Notes: a model not told the origin generated them from the sequence alone. Counted from the stretch's first letter, positions 27,793 to 37,863 are shown. The stretch: 64,000 nucleotides of DNA from Niabella sp. (GCA_027493055.1 JAPUDO010000087.1:36087-100086); one strand, 5' to 3'. Numbers and translations: made by a program.

Positions 27793-28013
27793 TCAGCTGT
27801 TGCTTCTCAACAACTATTGCGCCGATCCACCGGATCTGCCCCCCCATCAACAACCCCGTGGCCGCAAGCTTGGGAGAGAGGTAGCAATAACTCCACGCTT
27901 CAGACAATTAACTAATCTAAGTTGCTATTTAGTTGGTGTCTTCTTCAATGTAAAAGCAAGAATAAACATCACCAGTTTGAGAAGCAGTCAAAAGGAATTG
28001 AGGCGGTTTTTCA

Positions 28014-28926
28014 TTAGACTTCTTTCATAATTCATTATTCACATGTGTGCAAAAGAAGTCTTTGGTAATGTTGTGCTTAATTGTTTCAATTTGTGATGCA
28101 ATGGAAAGATGTATCAGTTCTTAGGGACAGTCAATTTCAACGCCTTACAGGTGTAAAGCGTAATGTATCCAATAATATGTTGGATGCGGTAGTTCAGTAT
28201 CGCCAAAGCAGGCCCACCCAGAGAGGTCGTCCTCCCACAGTAAGCCTGGAGAATCAATTGCTGATCATGCTCATGTATTACAGGGAATATCGTAGTTTTT
28301 TACACATTAGTATCACCTATAACATTAGTGAAGCCCAGTGCTGGCGCATTGTTCGTAAGATGGAATCTATCTTACCCGATAGTAAAATATTTCATTTACC
28401 AGGCAAAAAAAAGTTGCTGGAAAATAGTATGGACTGGGAAGTAGTGGTGATAGATGTGGGAGAAAGCCCTATAGAGCGACCTAAAAAAACAACGAAAATA
28501 CTATTCGGGAAAAAAGAAACGACACACTTTAAAGACTCAAATTGTCGTAGACAAGGCTAGCCGACAAATCATTTGTACAGCGGTAGAAAAGGGACGCAAG
28601 CATGATTTTCGCATTTTCAAAGAAAGTAAAGTTCATTTGCCTGCGTCGGTTCAAATCCTTACTGATAGTGGCTATCAAGGTATCCAGAAAATACATGCAA
28701 ACTGTCAAAAACCAATAAAAGGAACAAAGAAAAAGCCCCTAACCAAGGCTGACAAGCAACACAATCATTCGGTTGGTTCTCAAAGAGTAATGGTGGGACA
28801 TACCATCAGAAAAATGAAGATATTTAAAATACTGGTCTACCCTTACAGAAACAGAAGAAGACGGTTCGTTCTTAGAGTAAATCTTATCGCGGCCATCTAT
28901 AATCTCGAATTATGAAAGAGGTCTAA
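28014..28926 (+). mobile_element. IS5-family-like insertion sequence, inactive
   Basis: 913 bp bounded by 20-bp inverted repeats matching at 19 positions: TTAGACTTCTTTCATAATTC (28014-28033) and the complement of 28907-28926. Size, a single transposase and the right repeat overlapping the stop codon fit short IS5-type elements. If the true ends are GAC/GTC, the flanking dinucleotide TA could be the target duplication. It sits between the two-component system and susC. Confidence 0.8.
28096..28915 (+). pseudogene. Frameshifted DDE transposase (IS5 type)
   Basis: Frame one (28096-28560) has the N-terminal HTH and first catalytic Asp (VVVIDVGESPIERPKK). At a run of seven A (28483-28489) the coding frame must change: removing one A continues as QRKYYSGKKKRHTLKTQIVVDKAS into the second frame (to 28915), which has the second Asp (LTDSGYQG). 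Some IS5 relatives use A-run slippage, so the shift alone could be programmed. However, the motif that normally reads RVxVEHxIxxxK here reads RVMVGHTIRKMK, so the catalytic Glu appears to be Gly. I therefore call it inactive. The element carries no other gene. Confidence 0.75.
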
Positions 28927-29156
28927 TCTCATCCACTTAACTTGCTCACCATCTTTATATAACACGCAGGTAATCTGTTACGCCCCGCACTTTTTAGAAA
29001 GGATTAGAGCCGTTCTCATATCTCTGTATATTAAAATATATTTCCTTTACAGGTAACGGTGCATTAATGATAAAAATAACCGGCGCAGGCAAAAAAATTT
29101 TCATTATAAACTTATAAAACACTATTTTCCACCCGTTAAATCTAATAATATTAAAT

Positions 29157-32100
29157 ATGACATTAATTGTTTATGAGAAAAAGGAGCGGCAAAACCGGTC
29201 TTTTTGGAAAGGTGTATTGGGAATAAAAGTGATCCTCTTGTTATTACTGATGCCCATATGCCAGGTAAAGGCAGCATCAGCATCCCATAAAGATATGTCT
29301 GGCGCCAAAATAAACGCAGCCAGGGAAACCAATCTTACCAAAACGGTTACCGGAAAGGTCATTGACCAGAACGGCAATCCGGTTGCAGGCGCCATGATAA
29401 GTCTTAATGACGGTAAATCTGGTGTCACTACATCCGGCGATGGTACATTTGCGATCGAAGCAAATGAAGGAGATCTGTTAATGGTCTCGCACGTTTCCTA
29501 TCTTTCCCAGACCTTCAAAGTAGGGCGGGATAACATCATTACCATTACCCTCCAGCAAAATATCAATGACCTGGAGCAAGTTGTAATCACCGGCTATACC
29601 GAATATTCAAAAAGTAAAAGCCCCAGCGCCGCCACCCAGGTAAATGCTACAGATATTAATAAAGTGCCTATGAGCAGCGTTGAGCAGATATTGCAGGGAC
29701 GTGTGCCTGGTCTGAATGTTATATCAAGCTCCGGGCAGCCAGGTAAGGCGGCATCAGTAGTGATCAGGGGCATTGGTTCTATCAACGGATCCCAATCTCC
29801 TTTATATATTATGGACGGCATTCCCATAGAAAGCGGCTATTTCGAGACCATCAACCCTGAAGATATTGAATCAGTTACCGTGCTTAAAGACGCATCGGCC
29901 AAAGCGCTCTATGGCTCAAGAGGATCAAATGGGGTAATTGTTTTCACCACTAAAAAAGGAAAAAAAGGAAGGCTAAGCGTGGGCTACAGCTCACAGTATG
30001 GTTTTTCAACGCTTACACAGCCCACTTTTGAAATGACAGATACGCGCGAACGCCTGCGGTTTGAAGAAGAAGTAGGACTGGAAACAGGACGGGATATGGG
30101 CCCTGGCTGGAAGTTTTCTCCCAAGAACCCGAATTATGCCACTCAATCAGCACAATGGCAGCAAAATGCAGATCGCATACTGGACAGTATTGGGCGCATT
30201 AATACCGACTGGCGGGATCTTTTCTTCCAGAACGGCAAATTTATGGAACAGCAGGTAAGCCTTAGCGGCGGCAATGAAAATATACAATCGTACACGGGAT
30301 TAAGCCTGTGGCAGGAGCAGGGTATTGTAAAGGAAACAGGGCTGGACAGGGTTTCGCTCCGCAATAATACCAACCTTAATTACGGTAAGTTCACAGCCGG
30401 GTTCAATATTAACCTTGGCTATTCTGCTTCCCGGTTTACTTATAATGAAGGCGGTACAGGAGTAGGTTCGCCTATGGCATCAGTTTATTATGCGTTACCT
30501 TACGAATATCCCTATACGCCCGATGGTGTATTTCATGCTACCGACGATGGTATGGGATTTTATGATACCCGCGAGGGAAGCCGGGGTATAGATGTGCTGT
30601 ATGGAACATCTGACAAAAGAGAACAGTTAAAAACCATATTGGGACTGGACATGGCCTACGAAATAACGAAAGGATTAAAGGTCAGCACCCGCGCAGGCAT
30701 TGACCTGCGCAATTCTGTTGACCAGGTATTTATTAACCCGCTTTCTTACATTGGAAGCAGGCAGAGCGGCGGAAAAGGGTACTTCCAGGAAGAGTTCAGA
30801 AGATATTTTAATATCGTTTCCACTTCCGGCATTACCTATAAAAAAAGGATAGAAATGCACGACTTTGAAGCATCCGGGTTTATAGAATACCTGTATAACA
30901 ACTACAGGAACTTCCGCTACAGGGGATACGGCCTGGATGACAGGTTACCGGAAACGCCGGCAGGCATCACCCTGCCTCCTGCTTCCCGGTCGGACTTAGG
31001 CGGCAGCCGCTCCAACAGCGCTATGATTTCTTTTATGGGATTAGGACGCTATACGTTTAATAATAAATATACGCTTACGGCCAGCTACAGGTACGATGGC
31101 GCATCGGTTTCATCTGTGCCGCTCAAAAACCGCTGGCATGGGTTCTACTCTTTTGGCGCCAGCTGGGATGTGAAACAGGAAAGCTTCTTAAAAACGGCTG
31201 ACTTTATTTCTGTACTGAGGCTAAGAACCAGCTATGGCCAAACGGCCAGTCCTTTTGGCAGCGACTTTGCTTACCTGCCCAAATATTCAGCCAATACTAC
31301 TTATAATGGCCAGCCGGCAATCAGGCCCAGTAACATTGGCAATCCCGATTTTGACTGGGAATATGTGGATGAGTTCAACGCAGGGTTCGACCTGTCGCTT
31401 TTCCATTCACAAAGAATAAAGCTAACCGCTGATATTTATAATAAGATCACAAGAAATATGTTTGTAGAGCTCCCGCCTCCCGCAACCGGCGGAGCGGGGT
31501 CCGGCGGAACCGTACTTTTAAGCTCTGCAAGGATGGGCAACAAGGGTGTTGAATTTAGCCTGAGCGGCGATGTGATCCAAACCAAAAACTTTAACTGGAA
31601 CATTGGTACTAATGCAGGATATAATAAAAATAAAATTTTACGGGTGAGCGATGTTACAGACCAAACGCCAGATGGCGATACAAGGATCATTAAAGTAGGC
31701 CTTCCGTATGGCACCTACTACGCACCGCAATGGGCCGGCGTAGACCCGGCAACCGGCGATGCGCTGTATTATAACCGCGATGGCTCTGTTACCAATGTGT
31801 ACAATGCTGAACAGCAGTCTGTACCAATGTCCGCAGTAATGTACCCCAAATTAACCGGTGGTATCACCACTTCGGTTCGCTGGAAGAATCTGGCATTAAA
31901 TGTATTATTTTCTTATGTATCAAACGTGCAACGGTGGAATAATATTGACTTTTACATCGAAAATGAGACGTATATGGGTAGCAACCAAAGCCGCCGTATG
32001 TTATACGACCGCTGGAAAAAGCCCGGCGATGTGGCGCTGCTGCAACGGATAGATGTGCCGAGGAACTTTACCTCGAAAGATATACAGGACGCCTCTTTCA

Positions 32101-32315
32101 TGCGCCTGAGAAATATAAAGCTGAGCTATAGTATTCCGGCAACGCTGCTGCAGGCAACCAGGATCTTCAAATCGGCAGATATTTTTGCCCAGGGCGAGAA
32201 CCTATACACCTGGACCTCCTGGCGCGGACTCGATCCCGAAAATAACCGCCAGTACGGCAGGTTTGAATACCCCAATGCCAGAAAATATACAGCAGGCATT
32301 AATATTAATTTTTAA
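29157..32315 (+). CDS. SusC/RagA-type TonB-dependent outer membrane transporter
   Basis: 1052 residues. Signal sequence about 20-40, CarboxypepD_reg-like domain (TVTGKVIDQNGNPVAGAMISL) about 62-145, the SusC signature region QVVITGYTEYSKSK, plug domain (VPMSSVEQILQGRVPGLNV, RGIGSINGSQSPLYIMDGIPI) and a 22-strand barrel ending in YTAGININF. It imports oligomers captured by the SusD lipoprotein encoded 10 bp downstream. Genes behind it encode cyanophycinases and an isoaspartyl peptidase, not glycosidases. The cargo is therefore probably a beta-aspartyl peptide such as a cyanophycin fragment (inference). Confidence 0.95.
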   Translation: MTLIVYEKKERQNRSFWKGVLGIKVILLLLLMPICQVKAASASHKDMSGAKINAARETNLTKTVTGKVIDQNGNPVAGAMISLNDGKSGVTTSGDGTFAIEANEGDLLMVSHVSYLSQTFKVGRDNIITITLQQNINDLEQVVITGYTEYSKSKSPSAATQVNATDINKVPMSSVEQILQGRVPGLNVISSSGQPGKAASVVIRGIGSINGSQSPLYIMDGIPIESGYFETINPEDIESVTVLKDASAKALYGSRGSNGVIVFTTKKGKKGRLSVGYSSQYGFSTLTQPTFEMTDTRERLRFEEEVGLETGRDMGPGWKFSPKNPNYATQSAQWQQNADRILDSIGRINTDWRDLFFQNGKFMEQQVSLSGGNENIQSYTGLSLWQEQGIVKETGLDRVSLRNNTNLNYGKFTAGFNINLGYSASRFTYNEGGTGVGSPMASVYYALPYEYPYTPDGVFHATDDGMGFYDTREGSRGIDVLYGTSDKREQLKTILGLDMAYEITKGLKVSTRAGIDLRNSVDQVFINPLSYIGSRQSGGKGYFQEEFRRYFNIVSTSGITYKKRIEMHDFEASGFIEYLYNNYRNFRYRGYGLDDRLPETPAGITLPPASRSDLGGSRSNSAMISFMGLGRYTFNNKYTLTASYRYDGASVSSVPLKNRWHGFYSFGASWDVKQESFLKTADFISVLRLRTSYGQTASPFGSDFAYLPKYSANTTYNGQPAIRPSNIGNPDFDWEYVDEFNAGFDLSLFHSQRIKLTADIYNKITRNMFVELPPPATGGAGSGGTVLLSSARMGNKGVEFSLSGDVIQTKNFNWNIGTNAGYNKNKILRVSDVTDQTPDGDTRIIKVGLPYGTYYAPQWAGVDPATGDALYYNRDGSVTNVYNAEQQSVPMSAVMYPKLTGGITTSVRWKNLALNVLFSYVSNVQRWNNIDFYIENETYMGSNQSRRMLYDRWKKPGDVALLQRIDVPRNFTSKDIQDASFMRLRNIKLSYSIPATLLQATRIFKSADIFAQGENLYTWTSWRGLDPENNRQYGRFEYPNARKYTAGININF

Positions 32316-32325
32316 TCTACCCGTT

Positions 32326-33729
32326 ATGTACATAAAGAAAATATTTGTTTTCCTATCGTTGGCCGGGCTGGCGTTCCAGTCTTGCTCCAAGCTGGATACA
32401 CCGCCTTCCGACTATATCGACCCTTCCAAAGCATTCCGTAACTTAGACGATCTTGAGCTGGGTGTCAGGGGTGCCTATGCCCCTTTAACCACTTCATTGA
32501 TAGAAGCGGTAGCCATCGTATCGGACGAAGCCATGCTACCCACAGAAAATACAGTATCCAATACATCGGCTACCCGATGGCAGTACAATTCTTCTTCAGG
32601 CTCGGTTACTGGAGCATATTATGAGTACTATGTGGTGATAGACCGCGCCAACCGTGTGCTGGAAGCAGTTCCAGGCATGCCGGCTCCCAGCGCGCAAAGC
32701 CGTTTAGATCAATACCAGGGCGAAATGCTGGCGCTGAGAGCTTATAGTCATTTTGAGCTGCTGAGGGCTTATGCATCCTCTTATGAACCGGATGGACTGG
32801 GTGTAACTTACATGAAAGAACGCAGCCTTGCTTACCTGGCAAGAGAACGCGTAAAATCCAATTTTGACAACATTAATGCAGACCTGAAAGCCGCCAAAGA
32901 GCTGATTCCTTCTTCGTTCAGTGACAATAGCCGCATCACTAAAACGGCTATATCTGCCATACAGGCAAGAGTAGCCTTATACGAAAAAAAATGGAGCGAT
33001 GCCATTACTTATGCATCAGAAGTAATAGCAAGCGACCCCTTAGCGCCTAAAACTGATTTCGATAAGATATGGAAAGATGCAAGCCAGGCGGAGGTGATAT
33101 GGAAGCTGGGAAGAATAAGAGGCGATTCCCGTATCGGGGACATTTTCTTCCGCCTAACAGGCGAAATCGTTTTATATGCTCCTTCCTTCAAGCTCATCGA
33201 TCAGTTTGGCACAGTGACCCAGCGCGCCGACGATGTGCGCTTTAGCAGCTATATCCAATATGCGCCCACGCGCCCGGCAGGTAAATCGCAATACCTGGTA
33301 AACAAATATGTAGGTGGTGACCCAGACCCGAGTTATCGCGGGCTGGCTTCGGTGAAGCTCTTCCGTACCGGAGAAATGTATTTAATTAAAGCGGAAGCAG
33401 AAGCAGAAAGCAACAACATTGCCGCCGCGGCCAAGGAACTGAATGACCTGAGAAGGGCCCGGATCTACAACTATATTGATCAGAACTTCACCGATAAGCA
33501 GGTATTGCTGAACGCTATCTACAACGAACGATTTAAAGAGCTGGCTTTTGAAGGCCATCGTTTCTTTGACCTCAAACGCAGGAAGCTGCCGGTAGAGCGC
33601 ACTACACAGGATGCCATCAATACATCGGGCGCAGTAAGGCTTGAGCCAACAGCGGCGCAATACAATTTCCCGATCCCCGACAGGGAAATGTCTATTAATA
33701 AAAATATGGTTCAAAACCCTAATTATTAA
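32326..33729 (+). CDS. SusD/RagB-type substrate-binding lipoprotein
   Basis: 467 residues from the ATG at 32326, chosen because it gives a lipoprotein signal MYIKKIFVFLSLAGLAFQSC with Cys at 20; the frame extends upstream into susC without meaning. TPR-like helices and SusD signatures are present (ALRAYSHFELLRAYA, KTAISAIQARVALYEKKW, EMYLIKAEAEA, NERFKELAFEGHRFFDLKR). It forms the lid of the SusC transporter at the cell surface and binds the polymer. Translationally close to SusC and part of the 29157-37863 operon. Confidence 0.95.
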   Translation: MYIKKIFVFLSLAGLAFQSCSKLDTPPSDYIDPSKAFRNLDDLELGVRGAYAPLTTSLIEAVAIVSDEAMLPTENTVSNTSATRWQYNSSSGSVTGAYYEYYVVIDRANRVLEAVPGMPAPSAQSRLDQYQGEMLALRAYSHFELLRAYASSYEPDGLGVTYMKERSLAYLARERVKSNFDNINADLKAAKELIPSSFSDNSRITKTAISAIQARVALYEKKWSDAITYASEVIASDPLAPKTDFDKIWKDASQAEVIWKLGRIRGDSRIGDIFFRLTGEIVLYAPSFKLIDQFGTVTQRADDVRFSSYIQYAPTRPAGKSQYLVNKYVGGDPDPSYRGLASVKLFRTGEMYLIKAEAEAESNNIAAAAKELNDLRRARIYNYIDQNFTDKQVLLNAIYNERFKELAFEGHRFFDLKRRKLPVERTTQDAINTSGAVRLEPTAAQYNFPIPDREMSINKNMVQNPNY

Positions 33730-33748
33730 AACTGAATATTATTGAGTA

Positions 33749-34813
33749 ATGAAGATATTTTACTTTACAATACTTATGGCCGTTTTGCTCACTGGCTGTG
33801 GCAAATCGATCGATCCTAATAACCCTTTCAGGCCCGATGCACCTAAGCCCAAAGATCCCGAAGTTCGCCTGGGCTCTATTGGCATTGTAGGCGATGCGGC
33901 TGATGTACAAACCACTACCAAAAGCGGGATAGTGATCATGGGCGGTGGCGCGGATGTAGATGCAGCCTTTAGATGGATGATAGACCGCAGCGGCGGCGGA
34001 GATGTAGTAATCATTAGAGCCACTGGCACCGATGCCTACAATGCTTATGTAAAAGGACTGGGTACGGTGAACTCCGTAGAAACCCTGAAAATAGATTCAC
34101 GTAAGCTGGCAGATAACGATGGGGTGGCCAAAATTATCCGCGAAGCAGAAATGCTGTTTATTGCCGGTGGCGATCAGTCGGACTATACCAATTACTGGAA
34201 GGGCACCAAAACAATGGCTGCCATCAATTACCTCCTTACCGAAAAGAAAGTACCGGTAGGTGGTACCAGCGCCGGGGCGGCCATTTTGGGCAACTATTAC
34301 TTCAGTGCAGAAAGAGGGGGTATAGATTTACCTGATATTAATGCGCTGGCCAATCCTTATGGAGACAGAGTGCTTATTGGCCGGGATGATTTCCTGAAAG
34401 CGCCATTTCTTCAAAACGTAATTACCGACCAGCATTTTACCCAGCGCAACCGGCAGGCCCGCACAGTGGCTTTCCTGGGCAGGATCATGAAAGACTGGAG
34501 CAAAACGCCTTACGGCATTGCGGTGGATGAAAGAACAGCTGTTTGCATAGATGAAACCGGTATGGCTACCGTTGTAGGTACCAACAAAGCCTTTTTCACC
34601 AAAACAGATGCAGCCAAAACTCCAGAAACCTTTACCACCGGCACTCCGGTAACATGGAACAGAGATGGCAAAGCCATACAGGTATCCGCCATATCGGCAA
34701 CCGTAAGCAACAATAAATTTAATATGAACAGTTTTGAGCCGGAAAATACCATTGGGTTAGAAAAGTTCTGGTGGTCGGCCGTTTCTGGAAACTGGGTTCA
34801 ATCTGCCCGTTAA
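33749..34813 (+). CDS. Cyanophycinase-like lipoprotein (peptidase family S51)
   Basis: 354 residues with a lipoprotein signal (LTGC, Cys17), so likely on the outer membrane surface or facing the periplasm. The S51 hallmarks are visible: GGGADVD near the start of the domain, FIAGGDQSDY, nucleophile Ser174 in GGTSAGAA and TDQHFTQRNRQAR (the DQHF..R.R motif of cyanophycinases). Family members cut the beta-Asp-Arg polymer cyanophycin to dipeptides. It is 19 bp after susD. A related S51 exopeptidase acting on other Asp peptides cannot be excluded. Confidence 0.85.
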   Translation: MKIFYFTILMAVLLTGCGKSIDPNNPFRPDAPKPKDPEVRLGSIGIVGDAADVQTTTKSGIVIMGGGADVDAAFRWMIDRSGGGDVVIIRATGTDAYNAYVKGLGTVNSVETLKIDSRKLADNDGVAKIIREAEMLFIAGGDQSDYTNYWKGTKTMAAINYLLTEKKVPVGGTSAGAAILGNYYFSAERGGIDLPDINALANPYGDRVLIGRDDFLKAPFLQNVITDQHFTQRNRQARTVAFLGRIMKDWSKTPYGIAVDERTAVCIDETGMATVVGTNKAFFTKTDAAKTPETFTTGTPVTWNRDGKAIQVSAISATVSNNKFNMNSFEPENTIGLEKFWWSAVSGNWVQSAR

Positions 34814-34828
34814 TAATCATTTTACAAC

Positions 34829-35869
34829 ATGAAGAAAATTTTTAAAACCATTGGCCTCATTCTTTGCTGCAGCGGCATACTGCTTTCCTGCAGTCAGGGC
34901 GATACGCATAAATACGTATTAGTGATCCATGGCGGTGCTGGCACCATTGAGAAGCAGTTTATGACGCCCGAAAAGGAGAAAGCATATACAGAGGCCTTAA
35001 CCGAAGCACTTCAGAATGGCTACAATTTGCTTAAAGAAGGGAAATCTTCTATGGACGCCGTGCAGGCAGCTGTTAACGTAATGGAAAATTCACCACTATT
35101 TAATGCCGGGAAAGGTGCTGTATTTACGCACGATGGCAAGAATGAATTAGATGCGTCCATCATGGATGGGCAAACGCTGAAAGCGGGCGCTGTGGCAGGT
35201 GTAACCAACATAAAAAACCCGATCAATGCGGCAAGAGCTGTAATGGAAAGATCGGAGCACGTGATGATGGTGGGCAAAGGCGCCGAACAATTTGCAGCAG
35301 CCAACGGATGCGATACGGTTCCCCCGTCTTACTTCTTCACACAGGAGCGCTGGGATCAATTGCAAAGAACTATATCGGAAGAAGAAAAAGGCAGGGCGGC
35401 ATATATTGATATTGATCCCCGCGATAGTAAGATCTACGGCATTTCCCGCAAAGACCAGAAATTCGGGACCGTGGGAGCTGTAGCTTTAGATAATAAAGGG
35501 AACCTGGCAGCCGGAACTTCTACAGGTGGCATGACCAATAAAAGGTATGGCCGCGTGGGCGACTCCCCTATCATTGGCGCAGGCACTTATTGTAATAATG
35601 CTACCGCTGGTATTTCGTGCACCGGCTGGGGCGAATATTATATAAGGGAAGTAGCTGCCAACCGCATGTCTGCTCTTATTGAATTAAAAAAGCTGCCGGT
35701 TACTGATGCGGCAAAGCAGGTGATTGCAGAAATTGGCAAGATGGGCGGCGATGGCGGTATCATTGGCTTAGACAAATCGGGGAAAGTAGCCATGGAGTTT
35801 AATACTTCGGGCATGTACCGCGGCACGGTGGACGAAAACGGGAAAATATCAGTTTATATTTATAAATAA
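34829..35869 (+). CDS. Isoaspartyl peptidase / L-asparaginase (Ntn hydrolase), lipoprotein
   Basis: 346 residues. Lipoprotein signal MKKIFKTIGLILCCSGILLSC. Plant-type asparaginase fold: VIHGGAGTIE, FNAGKGAVFTHDGKNELDASIMDG, autocleavage before Thr214 (KFG-TVGAVA) to give alpha and beta subunits, and the beta-subunit motifs GTSTGGMTNKRYGRVGDSPIIGAGTY. The family hydrolyses beta-aspartyl dipeptides, which are what cyanophycinase releases. Flanked by two cyanophycinase genes. Its stop codon overlaps the next ATG by one base, so the two are translationally coupled. Confidence 0.9.
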   Translation: MKKIFKTIGLILCCSGILLSCSQGDTHKYVLVIHGGAGTIEKQFMTPEKEKAYTEALTEALQNGYNLLKEGKSSMDAVQAAVNVMENSPLFNAGKGAVFTHDGKNELDASIMDGQTLKAGAVAGVTNIKNPINAARAVMERSEHVMMVGKGAEQFAAANGCDTVPPSYFFTQERWDQLQRTISEEEKGRAAYIDIDPRDSKIYGISRKDQKFGTVGAVALDNKGNLAAGTSTGGMTNKRYGRVGDSPIIGAGTYCNNATAGISCTGWGEYYIREVAANRMSALIELKKLPVTDAAKQVIAEIGKMGGDGGIIGLDKSGKVAMEFNTSGMYRGTVDENGKISVYIYK

Positions 35870-36714
35870 TGAAGAAAATTTTTATCAGAAGGTGCGCTTT
35901 GTTCGCCATCTTTATTAGTACAGCATTACTTGCTTATGGCCAGAACAAAGGCAGCCTGTTTATTATTGGCGGCGGAGACCGTTCTCCGGCACTGATGAAG
36001 GAGCTGGTTGAAACAGCCCATCTCAGTCCCACTGACTATATCGTTATCCTGCCAATGGCCACCAGCATCCCGGAAGAATCGATAGCTTATTTCAGTTCTC
36101 AATTATCGCCGGTATGCAGCAATCCCATCGCCAGCTTTAACTTCACCAAAGCCCAGGCAAACGATAACCAGTCATGGATTGATTCTGTACAGAATGCCCG
36201 GCTGATTTATATAACAGGCGGCGATCAGAATAAATTTATGGCCGTAGTGAGCGGCTCTAAATTGTATGAGGCATTGCACAGCGCCTTCCGCAACGGAGCT
36301 ACTATTTCCGGTACAAGTGCTGGCGCTGCGGTAATGTCGCAAATTATGATCACCGGCGAAGAAAGAGACAAAAGCGCTAAGGATCCCTTTAAAGAAGTAA
36401 AAAAGAACAACGCAGTTACTGCACAGGGAATGGGATTTGTAACCAGCGCTATTATTGACCAGCACTTTATTATACGCAGCCGGTATAACCGGCTTTTAAG
36501 CATATTGGCCGACCATCCGGATAAAATGGTAATTGGCATAGATGAAAGCACCGCCATTATCGTAACAGGTAAAAAGGTGAAAGTGGCAGGTGAAAGCCAG
36601 GTAGTAGTAGTTTCAAGGCCTCAGAAATTAAAAACATTCAGTAATAACAAAGTGGCTTTTAAAGATGCCCGCATTTCGCTTTTCGCCCCCGGAGAAGGCT
36701 TTACACTAAAATAA
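35869..36714 (+). CDS. cphB: Cyanophycinase (peptidase family S51), periplasmic
   Basis: 281 residues with a signal peptide (to about LAYGQ, residue 24) and no lipobox, so probably soluble in the periplasm. Motifs: LFIIGGGDRSPALM, IYITGGDQNKF, nucleophile Ser150 in SGTSAGAAV, IDQHFIIRSRYNRLL and VIGIDESTAI, in the order and length of bacterial cyanophycinase. It overlaps the preceding isoaspartyl peptidase gene by one base. The pair could convert imported polymer fragments to Asp and Arg. Confidence 0.88.
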   Translation: MKKIFIRRCALFAIFISTALLAYGQNKGSLFIIGGGDRSPALMKELVETAHLSPTDYIVILPMATSIPEESIAYFSSQLSPVCSNPIASFNFTKAQANDNQSWIDSVQNARLIYITGGDQNKFMAVVSGSKLYEALHSAFRNGATISGTSAGAAVMSQIMITGEERDKSAKDPFKEVKKNNAVTAQGMGFVTSAIIDQHFIIRSRYNRLLSILADHPDKMVIGIDESTAIIVTGKKVKVAGESQVVVVSRPQKLKTFSNNKVAFKDARISLFAPGEGFTLK

Positions 36715-36732
36715 AAAACTAAAAACGCTATA

Positions 36733-37863
36733 ATGATGATCATATTAAAAAGACTGTTTCCTGCTTTTTTAATCGCCATAATTGCTATGGTGGCCTGTAA
36801 AAAAGAAAAATACAACTTTGACGATCTGCCCCCTACGGTAAAAAGTTTTTTTACCATCACCAACACAGAGCTGAATATTGATGAAGCCATTCAGTTCAGC
36901 AATAAATCAGAAGATGCAGAATCCTACACCTGGGATTTTGGCGATGGAACAACCTCTACAGAAAAAGAACCCAAAAAAACATACACCAGTCCGGGAACGT
37001 ATACGGTTAAGCTAAAGGCGGTTGGAAAAGGCGGCACTGGCAACTATGCTGTTGATATTGTGATCATAGATCCCAATATTATTATAGATACGGATAAAGA
37101 ACTTTATTTTATTGAATACGGCAGTAAGCTGGTTCGTAAAATATCGCTGGTACCGGGTTCAACAGTTGAAACGGTCATCAACATGACTGGTAAAGAAGCT
37201 CATGGCATGGCCTATGATTCAGTAAATCAAAAAATCTACTATTGCGATTTTCAGTCTTCCAATTCAGGAAAGATCTGGCGCATGGATGCAGATGGCAGCA
37301 ATCTTACAGAGCTGCTTTCAGGTTTGGCTTCTCCTTACGGTATTGCCATTAATCTTGCAGAGGGTAAAATGTACATTGCGGACGGTCCCAATGTGTCAAG
37401 AGCCAACCTGGATGGAACCGGCTATGAGAAAACATTTATAAATGTACCTGGGGGTGCTATGAGAGCAATTGGATTCAACAAAAAAACAAATATTATTTAC
37501 TTCTACGAGGTGAATGATGAAAACCTCTACGCGGCCAAATCTGATGGAAGCGGGGTAGGAATGGTTATTGAGGGCGCGTACGGTTATGGTATGTATGTTG
37601 ATGAGGTAAACGGAAAGATTTACTACGATGACAGGAATAAAACGGGCATTATGCAGGCTAACCTGGACGGAAGCGGCATTGTGAAGATCGTGAATGTATC
37701 AGGCAACAGGGGCGGCTCTGGTATTACAGTTGATTATAAAGACAGTAAAGTGTACTGGGCCGAAACGAATAATGGCTTTATCAAACGCGCCAACCTGGAT
37801 GGAACAGGCGCTGAAACCTTCATGTCTGGCGTAAGCAACCCAAGAGGTATGTTTATTAAATAG
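36733..37863 (+). CDS. PKD-domain lipoprotein with YWTD-like propeller
   Basis: 376 residues. Lipoprotein signal ending MVAC (Cys at about 18). A PKD domain (SYTWDFGDGTTSTEKEPKKTYTSPGTYTVKLKAVGKGG) occupies about 40-105. Repeats such as IYYCDFQSSNSGKIWRMDADGSNLTELL, MYIADGPNVSRANLDGT, IYYDDRNKTGIMQANLDGSG and VYWAETNNGFIKRANLDGTG form a low-density-lipoprotein-receptor-like propeller. Position at the end of the SusCD operon suggests an accessory surface binding protein, like SusE/F in glycan loci, but no activity can be read from the sequence. Confidence 0.8.
   Translation: MMIILKRLFPAFLIAIIAMVACKKEKYNFDDLPPTVKSFFTITNTELNIDEAIQFSNKSEDAESYTWDFGDGTTSTEKEPKKTYTSPGTYTVKLKAVGKGGTGNYAVDIVIIDPNIIIDTDKELYFIEYGSKLVRKISLVPGSTVETVINMTGKEAHGMAYDSVNQKIYYCDFQSSNSGKIWRMDADGSNLTELLSGLASPYGIAINLAEGKMYIADGPNVSRANLDGTGYEKTFINVPGGAMRAIGFNKKTNIIYFYEVNDENLYAAKSDGSGVGMVIEGAYGYGMYVDEVNGKIYYDDRNKTGIMQANLDGSGIVKIVNVSGNRGGSGITVDYKDSKVYWAETNNGFIKRANLDGTGAETFMSGVSNPRGMFIK

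Noticed and set aside
28484-28490. Programmed frameshift making an active transposase
   Set aside because: Possible for the A7 run, but the catalytic Glu position is Gly, so activity is unlikely either way.
32185-32325. Longer start for the SusD gene inside susC
   Set aside because: It would bury the lipoprotein signal peptide; the ATG at 32326 gives a clean signal with lipobox.
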